A DNA stretch of 11,171 nucleotides from an uncultured Lachnospiraceae bacterium (GTDB taxonomy: Bacteria > Bacillota > Clostridia > Lachnospirales > Lachnospiraceae). The notes below the pieces were generated by a model, which did not search any database, had not been told where the DNA came from, and saw only the letters and a program-made list of their open reading frames with translations. Below, one piece after another: positions 1 to 5,982 of this stretch. The stretch lies in NCBI GenBank assembly GCA_947565255.1, contig CANOFI010000052.1, positions 1 through 11,171 of the forward strand, in the 5' to 3' direction. Numbering within the stretch: position 1 is the first letter of the stretch; every line of letters starts with the position of its first letter. The position numbers and the translations under genes were made by a program.

Positions 1-130
1 GTTGTTTATGGATAAAAAAGATGAAATGTTTAATATACAAACAGGTACTGAGTTTAATGGGTGCCTGTGAATGGATAGGCGCTTGTAAAGTTTTTTGTTT
101 CATATTTATATAGCATTAGTATAGCAGATA

Positions 131-185
131 AATCTCTAAAAAATCTTTAAAAATTACGAAAAAATTTAAAGGTTTTTTAGAGATT
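131..185. repeat. 21-bp AT-rich inverted repeat (hairpin)
   Basis: The arms 131-151 and 165-185 are reverse complements at 20 of 21 positions. The single difference becomes a G-U pair in RNA. The loop is 13 nt of mostly A. The right arm is followed by GTTTT. It may be the terminator of a gene lying to the left of the window, because the stem contains a T6 run and ends near another T run. The stem is almost all A-T, however, which is not classic for an intrinsic terminator. It could equally be a mobile-element end. Confidence 0.55.
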
Positions 186-250
186 GTTTTGGTAGTATGG
201 ATGTATCGCCGGAGGATATGTGTGTAGATTTGTATACCTTGTTTACACAG

Positions 251-289
251 TGCGAAGCACATCAGTTACGGTGTGCCCTATGGGTATAC
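251..289. repeat. imperfect direct repeat, copy 1
   Basis: This 39-bp unit matches 302-340 at 33 of 39 positions. The last 20 bases are identical and end in GGGTATAC. The copy opens with the small hairpin GTGC-GAA-GCAC (250-260). Together with the inverted GTATACC at 232-238, the unit can fold into a larger imperfect stem. The period between the copies is 51 bp. It is not part of any believable coding sequence. Confidence 0.75.
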
Positions 290-301
290 CTTAATTATCC
301 A

Positions 302-340
302 TGCGAAGTATATGCATTATGGTGTGCCCTATGGGTATAC
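302..340. repeat. imperfect direct repeat, copy 2
   Basis: This is the second copy of the 39-bp unit. It differs from copy 1 at six positions, all in its left half. The changes in the left half replace the GTGC/GCAC hairpin with ATGC (301-304) and GCAT (314-317), so a small hairpin is kept although the bases changed. That is the pattern expected if the fold matters. A partial third end, GGGTATAC, follows at 374-381. Confidence 0.75.
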
Positions 341-453
341 ATCAACCGTTTTGCCATAAAATTTCTCAGGCAAGGGTATACTTCCTGAATTTGGAAAATT
401 TCTTTGCGTCAGCTTGCACAATAGAAGCACAGGAAACGTTAAGACAAGGATGG

Positions 454-484
454 TTGACATAAAAAGATTTCACAGGCAAGATAT
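454..484 (+). promoter_or_regulatory. possible sigma-A promoter of the ABC operon
   Basis: A perfect TTGACA stands at 454-459. The matching -10 box is poor: the candidates 17 to 19 nt downstream (CAAGAT at 477, AGATAT at 479) match the consensus only partly. If used, the 5' leader to the start codon at 532 would be roughly 40 nt. A promoter further left, near or within the repeats, cannot be excluded. Confidence 0.3.
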
Positions 485-531
485 TACTCCGGCGGAGGTA
501 TTATATTTTATAGGATTGGAGAGATGCAACG

Positions 532-2814
532 ATGAAGAGATGTTGGATAAAGAAAGTGTTTTCCCTGATACTGGTCTGTGTGCTTGCAGTGTGCATGCTG
601 GCAGGATGCAAGGGTTCTGCGTCAGGCGGGGGAGACGGCGAAGCTGGAGACGGTGCGGCGGCGAAAGGCGGCGGCAAAGCCAAGGGGCGTTATGTGGAGA
701 AGGAAGTGGAGTTGCCTTTTGCTGAGGATGAGAAGGGGGTTGGCATGTTTCGCAGGAAGGAGGGCGGCTATCGGATTTACACGTATCTTTCCGGGGAAAA
801 GATGTATCAGGCGTATGATTCGGCGGATGGGGCAAACTTCACTGCGGGGAATGCCGACTGGCTGAACCGGGCGATAGGCGGCAAGGAATGTTATTTGAAA
901 TCTGTCTTTCAGGGGGAGGATGGCAGGGATTATGCCCTTTATTATAAGGATGAGGCGAACCACCTGATTGGAACTGCGGATGGAAGCGCGGCGGAGGAAG
1001 TGTTTGCGGAAGTGCTCGGGGATAAGAGCAGCGTGGATATGGCGGGCGTCTTGGAGAATGGCAGTCTGGTCACGAGCGATACCCTGAGGGGGAAACTGGA
1101 AGTGTGGCCGGCGCAGGGAAAGAGCAGCCTTTTGGAGATGGAGCAGGGCTCTACGGAGACCTCCGGTTTGAAGACCTTTGCCTGCAGGGGTCAGAGGGCG
1201 GTTGTCCTAAGCCGGCAGGGCGGCGGTTTTTCGATCTTTAATCTGGAGACGGGGATAGAAGAACAAACGTTCGAATACAAAGATTTAGGCGGCGATACGT
1301 ACGGATTTTTAGGGCTTGGGGAGCAGGGCGACTGTTTTTATCTCGACAGAAAGGGACTGCACCATGTAGGCAAAAATGGCAGTACCGTTGAAACGCTGGT
1401 GGAGGGGGATACCGTTTCTATGGGCGACAGCTCCATGGAGATTGTGGATTTTGCCATCGGCGGGCAGGAGGATTATTTTGTCCTCTACAATATGGACGGA
1501 AAGGCCAGTTTGATGCATTACGTGTATGACAAGGATGCTAGCGTTACGCCGGATGAGCAGCTTGTCATCTTCGGCCTGGAGGAAAACAAGACGGTGAAGC
1601 AGGCGGTGTCCCGCTTCCAGAAAGCGCATCCGGAGATCCGTATCCGTTATAAGACGGGCAGCCAGCAGGAAACCGGAACGACAAGGGCGGATCAGATCCG
1701 TGTGCTGAACACAGAACTGTTGGGCGGAAACGGCGCAGATATTCTGGTGCTTGACGGACTTCCTCTGGAATCTTATATCGAAAAAGGCGTCCTGATGGAT
1801 TTAAGCGAGTTTTACAAGGGGATCGCGCAGGAAAGTCCGGTTGTGGACAGTGTGTTAAAAAGCATGAAGAAAGAGAAAGGCCTTTATCAGCTTCCGGTGC
1901 GTGCAAAGGTGCTTGGCATGTACGGCACAAAAGAGGAAATGGATGCGCTGCAGTCGTTAGACAGTCTGTCGGCATATCTGGAAAAGGGCGGCGGCAGGGA
2001 GCTTTTGAGTGCGCATGCCTATGAGTATTATATAAGGCTGCTTCTGACACTGAATTATAAGGAGCTGTTTGCGCAGGGGGAGAAGTCCGCAGTGCCTGAA
2101 AAGGAGCTGAAGAAGCTGTTGGATACCGCCAGGAAGCTTGGGCAGGCTGCCGGGGCGGAAACGGACACGATTAAAAATTATTACCTGAAAAATATGCCCG
2201 AGCTGACGGAGGACAGCCTGATCAAGGAAATGGGCGGAACAGAATTTCTCTCCAGCGTAGACAGCAACAACGATTTAAATGCAAGGAAAGGCAGACAGGC
2301 GGTTGTCAAGGAGGCCGGAGGGGTGTACAGCCTCATTGAGGCGTGCGGGGTGCTGAGCGAGCTGAAAGCGTCGCCGCAGGGAGTCCACGGCCTGTATCTT
2401 CCCAAAGGAATGGTAGGGGTAAACAACAGTTCGAACAAAAAAGAGCTGGCGCAGGAATTTTTAAAGCTGCTGTTTTCAGAGGAAATTCAGTCGCTGGATT
2501 TAAACGATGGTTTTCCGGTTAATGAAAAGGCGCTGTCGGCGTGGAGCCAGAGGGAAGCCACAGAGGATGGCGCCGGGATTGCCATTGCCGCAGGGGATGA
2601 TGACGAGGGGATGTTTTCGGCATCGGAGCCGTCCGGAGAGCAGCTTGCGCCGTTTATACAATTGTTGAAGGAGGCGGATACGCCGGTACTGATAGATGAT
2701 GTCATTTTGGAGGTGATGGTAGATGAAGGAATCGCATACTGCAATGGGGAAAAATCGTTGGAGGATGCGGCCTCAAATATCCTCAGCAAGTCGAAAACCT
2801 ATCTTGCGGAGTAA
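532..2814 (+). CDS. lipoprotein: propeller-like region + ABC sugar-binding domain
   Basis: This is a probable extracellular lipid-anchored receptor that captures a ligand, probably a carbohydrate, for the permeases encoded next. The N-terminus is a lipoprotein signal: basic MKR, a hydrophobic core, and lipobox L-A-G-C with the acceptor at Cys26. A low-complexity Gly/Ala linker runs from about 27 to 52. Residues about 55-340 are beta-rich with repeated Gly/Asp/Tyr-Phe blade-like segments (for example FYLDRKGLHHVGKNG), suggesting a beta-propeller; this is inferred from style only. Residues about 342-760 look like a family-1 solute-binding protein, with a start around LVIFGLEEN, the acidic middle DILVLDGLPLESYIEKGVLMDL and the C-terminal pattern IDDVILEV...GEKSLEDAASNIL...YLAE. 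At 760 aa it is nearly twice the usual 400-450 aa. The start at 532 has GGAGAG 8 nt upstream. The 3' end overlaps the next gene by 92 nt. Confidence 0.88.
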   Translation: MKRCWIKKVFSLILVCVLAVCMLAGCKGSASGGGDGEAGDGAAAKGGGKAKGRYVEKEVELPFAEDEKGVGMFRRKEGGYRIYTYLSGEKMYQAYDSADGANFTAGNADWLNRAIGGKECYLKSVFQGEDGRDYALYYKDEANHLIGTADGSAAEEVFAEVLGDKSSVDMAGVLENGSLVTSDTLRGKLEVWPAQGKSSLLEMEQGSTETSGLKTFACRGQRAVVLSRQGGGFSIFNLETGIEEQTFEYKDLGGDTYGFLGLGEQGDCFYLDRKGLHHVGKNGSTVETLVEGDTVSMGDSSMEIVDFAIGGQEDYFVLYNMDGKASLMHYVYDKDASVTPDEQLVIFGLEENKTVKQAVSRFQKAHPEIRIRYKTGSQQETGTTRADQIRVLNTELLGGNGADILVLDGLPLESYIEKGVLMDLSEFYKGIAQESPVVDSVLKSMKKEKGLYQLPVRAKVLGMYGTKEEMDALQSLDSLSAYLEKGGGRELLSAHAYEYYIRLLLTLNYKELFAQGEKSAVPEKELKKLLDTARKLGQAAGAETDTIKNYYLKNMPELTEDSLIKEMGGTEFLSSVDSNNDLNARKGRQAVVKEAGGVYSLIEACGVLSELKASPQGVHGLYLPKGMVGVNNSSNKKELAQEFLKLLFSEEIQSLDLNDGFPVNEKALSAWSQREATEDGAGIAIAAGDDDEGMFSASEPSGEQLAPFIQLLKEADTPVLIDDVILEVMVDEGIAYCNGEKSLEDAASNILSKSKTYLAE
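2709..2725 (+). promoter_or_regulatory. strong ribosome binding site inside preceding gene
   Basis: GGAGGTG (2709-2715) lies 7 nt before ATG 2723, which is optimal spacing. It decides the start of the first permease even though this places the start 92 nt inside the lipoprotein gene. Later in-frame candidates (ATG 2744, ATG 2765, TTG 2804) have no properly spaced site. Confidence 0.7.
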
Positions 2815-3670
2815 GGGGAAAGGGGGTAAGAGGAGGAACCCGGCATGGCGCTTCCTCCTCCCAAGCCTCCTCGGAACCAGTATTTTTATCTTAATCCCCT
2901 TCGGGGATGTGGTGCGCCGCTCGTTTACCGAAGCATTTTCCGGGGCGTTTGTCGGGATAGAAAATTACAAAACGGTATTTGCGAATGAGGCGTTTACACT
3001 GGCGATGAAAAATACGCTCCGCTTTCTTTTCATCTGCATTCCGCTGCTGCTTGTGAGCTCGCTTGTGCTGTCGCTGGCCGTGGGGCGCATGGGACGGGCA
3101 AAGCGGGTATTCCAGGCTTCGTTCCTGATCCCGATGGCGGTTCCGGTCGTGTCTGTCGTATTGTTCTGGCAGCTGGTCTTTGACCGGGGCGGCTACCTGA
3201 ACCAGATCCTGTCTGTCTTTGGCGCACAGCCCATAGACTGGATGAACGAGGATACGGCGTTCGGCGTACTGGTGTTCTGTTATCTGTGGAAAAATATAGG
3301 GTACTTTGTGGTGCTCTGGCTTGCCGGTCTGGGGGCAATCCCTAAGTCGTATTATGAGGCGGCGCGGGTGGACGGTGCGAACGGCTGGAAATGTTTCCGC
3401 TACATTACGCTTCCCCAGCTGGTTCCGACCTTGTTCATGGTAACCATTCTTGCCTTTGTGAATTCCTTTAAGGTGTTTCGGGAGGCATATCTGATAGCAG
3501 GGGATTATCCCCATGAGAGCATTTACCTTCTGCAGCATCTGTTCAACAACTGGTTTGCCAGTCTGGATGTGCAGAAGATGAGTACGGCGGCGGTTGTATT
3601 GGCGGTTGTAATCAGTGCGTTAATCTGTGTGCTGCTGTTGCTGGAACGAAAGATAGGAAGTGAGGATTAA
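2723..3670 (+). CDS. CUT1-type sugar ABC transporter permease (MalF/UgpA-like)
   Basis: This is an inner-membrane channel subunit of a binding-protein-dependent importer. After about 40 basic cytoplasmic residues, the first membrane segment (about 43-65, RFLLPSLLGTSIFILIPFGD) has the typical permease opening. About six membrane segments can be seen. The ATPase-coupling EAA loop is intact near residues 209-230: YYEAARVDGANG followed by the conserved I-LP (YITLPQL). The length of 315 aa is normal for the family. The start is chosen by GGAGGTG at 2709-2715, giving a long overlap with the lipoprotein gene and likely translational coupling. The basic N-terminal tail is longer than usual, so a later start cannot be fully excluded. 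No cognate ATPase gene lies in the window. Such importers in Bacillota commonly share an MsmX-type ATPase. Confidence 0.93.
   Translation: MKESHTAMGKNRWRMRPQISSASRKPILRSKGKGGKRRNPAWRFLLPSLLGTSIFILIPFGDVVRRSFTEAFSGAFVGIENYKTVFANEAFTLAMKNTLRFLFICIPLLLVSSLVLSLAVGRMGRAKRVFQASFLIPMAVPVVSVVLFWQLVFDRGGYLNQILSVFGAQPIDWMNEDTAFGVLVFCYLWKNIGYFVVLWLAGLGAIPKSYYEAARVDGANGWKCFRYITLPQLVPTLFMVTILAFVNSFKVFREAYLIAGDYPHESIYLLQHLFNNWFASLDVQKMSTAAVVLAVVISALICVLLLLERKIGSED
2830..2860 (+). repeat. 9-bp inverted repeat just after lipoprotein stop
   Basis: GAGGAGGAA (2830-2838) and TTCCTCCTC (2852-2860) are perfect reverse complements around a 13-nt loop, 15 nt after the lipoprotein stop codon and inside the 5' coding region of the permease. 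The left arm carries a Shine-Dalgarno-like AGGAGG with no in-frame start at a usable distance. A hairpin at this position could protect the lipoprotein part of the mRNA or slow entry into the permease gene. This role is inferred. Confidence 0.45.
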
Positions 3671-4510
3671 ATGAAGAGAAGAATTCTGTTTTTGACCCTG
3701 GCGGCTATTGGGATTTTGTTTGTCATGCCGCTGCTTGTCATGCTGGTTGCTTCCTTTATGGGAGTGAAGGAGCTGACGGCTACTTACGGCGGGGTGCTGG
3801 GGGCGGATAAAGAGGGCGTCAGCTTCGTGCTGCTGCCCCGCTGCCCGACGCTTCGTGCATATATAGAACTGTTGTTCGATTCTCCGGGGTTTTTCGTGAT
3901 GTTCTGGAATTCCTGCAAGCAGGTGTTCCCAGTGCTGGCCGGGCAGCTTCTGGTTGCCGTTCCGGCGGCATGGGCGTTTGGGCAGTACGAGTTCAAAGGA
4001 AAAAAAGTGTTATATTTTGTGTATATGATTTTGATGATTATGCCGTTTCAGGTCACGATGGTGTCAAGCTATCTGGTGCTGTCGAAGACGGAGCTTTTAG
4101 ATACGCACTGGGCGGTCATTTTGCCGGGGGTGTTCTCAGCGTTTCCGGTGTTTATCCTTACCAAATTTTTTAAGTCTGTCCCGAGGGCGCTTATGGAAGC
4201 GGCGCGGGTGGACGGCGCAACGGATCTGCAGATATTTCTTCGTATTGGCCTGCCGCTTGGCTATCCTGGCATTTTGTCGGTTATGATCCTCGGTTTTTTA
4301 GAATATTGGAATGCGATTGAGCAGCCGATGACCTTTCTCCAGGATAAGGAGCTGTGGCCGTTATCTCTGTATCTGCCGCAGATTACGGCGGATAAAATGA
4401 GCGTATCCTTTGTGGCGTCTGTCGTTATGATGGTGCCGGCGGTGTTGATTTTTGTGTTTGGACAGAAGTATCTGGAAGAGGGAATTGCGGCTTCCGGACT
4501 AAAGGGGTAG
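3671..4510 (+). CDS. CUT1-type sugar ABC transporter permease (MalG/AraQ-like)
   Basis: This is the second channel subunit, pairing with the product of the preceding gene. It opens with MKRRILFLTLAAIGILFVMPLLVMLVASF-type sequence, a first membrane segment preceded by arginines. An external loop of about 45 residues follows, then five further membrane segments. The EAA loop is clear near residues 174-195: LMEAARVDGATD followed by IGLPLGYPG. The length of 279 aa is typical of MalG-family proteins. The ATG directly follows the stop of the upstream permease (TAA at 3668-3670), with a GAGG site 5 nt before it, so the two subunits should be made in step. The substrate cannot be deduced from the permeases. 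Confidence 0.94.
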   Translation: MKRRILFLTLAAIGILFVMPLLVMLVASFMGVKELTATYGGVLGADKEGVSFVLLPRCPTLRAYIELLFDSPGFFVMFWNSCKQVFPVLAGQLLVAVPAAWAFGQYEFKGKKVLYFVYMILMIMPFQVTMVSSYLVLSKTELLDTHWAVILPGVFSAFPVFILTKFFKSVPRALMEAARVDGATDLQIFLRIGLPLGYPGILSVMILGFLEYWNAIEQPMTFLQDKELWPLSLYLPQITADKMSVSFVASVVMMVPAVLIFVFGQKYLEEGIAASGLKG

Positions 4511-4513
4511 AAA

Positions 4514-5890
4514 ATGAAGATGAAAAATATAAAATTGGGAAAATGGAAAATTGTGCTGCTGTTTTTTGTGGCAATGTTTGTCTGCACCATCCTCTCCAGG
4601 GCTGCGAATGCACTGACCCTGCCGAAGGTCACGGTGGGGAATGCCGGCAGCGGAACGCTGAGCTATATGTTGGAGGGCGAGGGGAGCATTACCCCGGAGA
4701 GGGAAGAACTGGTGTTCCTGCCGGCGGAGGTCAAAATCCTTTCCGCGGCGGCAAAAGGAACCAGGGTAGAAGCCGGAGATGTGCTGGCAGAGTTTGATGT
4801 GGCTGCGTTAGGGGAGGCATGCGGGCGATCCCGGTCGGAGCTGAAAAAGCTCGAGTTAAATCTGGAGCAGGAGAAGTTAAGCGCAGAGCCGGAAGTCTCT
4901 ATAAAGGAGCAGGACAGCGCACAGAGAACGGTGACGAAACTGGAAGAGGAATTAAACGGCGTGCGCGCGCAGCTTGGGCAGGCACGTACACAATATGGGC
5001 AGAGGAACACGGCCGAAGACGCTGTCGAGGAGGAGAAAGAGCAATTGAAATCGGCCGTGGAGCAGTTAGAGGCAAAGGAGGAAGAACTGCGCCAGAGCCT
5101 TTCGCAGGCGCAGGAGGCGCTTGCGCTTGCAATAAGCAGCGACGAGGTCACGGAGGCGAACCGGCAAAGACAGCGCAAACTGGCGGAATTTACGAGACAG
5201 AGCCTTCAGATTGATATAGAGGAGAAGAAAAAGGAAATAGAAAAACTGGAGCAGCTCGCCGCGATGGAGGGCAGATTCTGCGCCCCCGCGGCAGGGACGG
5301 TTACGGAAACGACGGCCGTCATAGGTATGGTTACGACCGGGTCGGAATATTTCAAAATCGGCAGCGGCAATACGAGGCTGACCGCATATTTAGAACAGGA
5401 TGCCACTGGATTAAAGGAGGGGGATAAAGCCGTTGTTTCCTCGCAGGATGGGAAGACAACCGTAGAAGGGACCGTGCTGGCGGTGCAGAGCGTCCGTGTC
5501 GGCCAGCGGCAGGAGGGTGCGCAGACAAACGACGCGGGCACAGACAGCGCCGGAGAGGGCGCAGGGCTGGAGGTCACGGTGCAGCTCGAGGCAAATGAGC
5601 TTCCGATTGGCGCCGGGGTGCGTTTTAAGGTGACGAAGGAGTCAAAGGAATATAAGTGCAAAATCCCGCTGTCTGTCGTGCGGGAGGATAATAGAGGAAC
5701 ATATGTTCTGGTCATGGAAGAAAAAAGCTCGATTTTGGGAAAAGAGATGGCTGCGGAAAGGGTAGAGGTCCGTGTGCTTGAGAAAAATGATGCGGAGGCG
5801 GCGGTAGAGAGCGCGCTGGCAAAGGAGGATAAGCTGATTATCGGCAGCAATAAAACAGTTAAGGCAGGTGACCGGATACGCGAAGAATAA
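4514..5890 (+). CDS. HlyD/MacA-type periplasmic adaptor protein
   Basis: This is a membrane-fusion (adaptor) protein of the kind that works with MacB-type ABC transporters or RND pumps. The N-terminus has one membrane anchor (about 11-31). The first half of a lipoyl/barrel-sandwich domain follows (LVFLPAEVKILSAAAKGTRV, then EAGDVLAEFD). A long alpha-helical coiled-coil hairpin rich in Glu, Gln, Lys and Leu spans about residues 103-250. The second lipoyl half is at about 252-282 (FCAPAAGTVTETTAVIGMVT). A beta-barrel and a membrane-proximal domain ending GSNKTVKAGDRI complete it. At 458 aa it is ordinary for the family. The start ATG 4514 is 3 nt after the permease stop, with AAAGGGG just upstream, so it belongs to the same operon. 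No outer-membrane partner is expected in a Gram-positive cell, and none is seen. What it exports or organises is unknown. Confidence 0.88.
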   Translation: MKMKNIKLGKWKIVLLFFVAMFVCTILSRAANALTLPKVTVGNAGSGTLSYMLEGEGSITPEREELVFLPAEVKILSAAAKGTRVEAGDVLAEFDVAALGEACGRSRSELKKLELNLEQEKLSAEPEVSIKEQDSAQRTVTKLEEELNGVRAQLGQARTQYGQRNTAEDAVEEEKEQLKSAVEQLEAKEEELRQSLSQAQEALALAISSDEVTEANRQRQRKLAEFTRQSLQIDIEEKKKEIEKLEQLAAMEGRFCAPAAGTVTETTAVIGMVTTGSEYFKIGSGNTRLTAYLEQDATGLKEGDKAVVSSQDGKTTVEGTVLAVQSVRVGQRQEGAQTNDAGTDSAGEGAGLEVTVQLEANELPIGAGVRFKVTKESKEYKCKIPLSVVREDNRGTYVLVMEEKSSILGKEMAAERVEVRVLEKNDAEAAVESALAKEDKLIIGSNKTVKAGDRIREE

Positions 5891-5892
5891 AC

Positions 5893-5982
5893 GGGAAGGG
5901 CAGATGGATTGCCCATATAGAAAAAAACAGAGCGGCTTCTTGGAAAAAACATGCGCGAATAAAAAAGGCTGAGGCGTTCGTG
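5893..5982 (+). other. disputed start of next gene: ATG with +1 frame offset
   Basis: A good ribosome-binding stretch (GGGAAGGG, 5893-5900) is followed by ATG 5904, which opens a 22-codon frame ending at TGA 5970. The long downstream frame is offset by one base but is already open from 5869. Removing one A from the A7 run at 5921-5927 would join MDCPYRK to NRAASWKKHARIKKAEAF and then the membrane segment. This would be a natural basic N-terminus. An in-frame ATT at 5908, 7 nt from the site, is a rare-codon alternative. The conventional alternative is GTG 5980 with a weak GAGG 5 nt upstream, where the protein would begin directly within the membrane helix. Confidence 0.5.

Larger units (their letters stand above)
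1..531. other. gene-free upstream region with repeats
   Basis: No convincing coding sequence is visible in these 531 bases. An open stretch from 2 to 70 could be the tail of an upstream gene, but it is only 22 codons and recognisably nothing. The region is AT-rich compared with the operon that follows. It holds a 21-bp inverted repeat (131-185), a direct repeat pair (251-289 and 302-340), a cluster of GTATAC palindromes (232-381) and a possible promoter (454-484), each listed separately. The small open frame at 197-388 runs straight through the repeats and encodes a repeat-derived, cysteine- and tyrosine-rich peptide, so I do not call it a gene. Confidence 0.6.

Noticed and set aside
197..388. 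63-codon frame on the plus strand upstream of the operon
   Set aside because: It runs through both direct repeats, its peptide simply repeats the translated unit (CALWVY twice), and no ribosome site precedes its ATG at a good distance.
1..531. CRISPR array
   Set aside because: There are only two full units, imperfect and 12 bp apart, with no spacer-repeat alternation.
1565..2050. 161-codon antisense frame inside the lipoprotein gene
   Set aside because: The composition is a Pro/Ser/Arg shadow and the opposite strand encodes a clear solute-binding domain.
2891..3538. 215-codon antisense frame inside the first permease gene
   Set aside because: It is rich in His, Arg and Gln, has no recognisable domain, and lies fully opposite a permease with an intact EAA motif.
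3355..4214. 17-bp identical word (GCGGCGCGGGTGGACGG) in both permease genes
   Set aside because: It encodes the conserved EAARVDG motif in both, so common function and codon bias explain it; it is not a separate repeat element.
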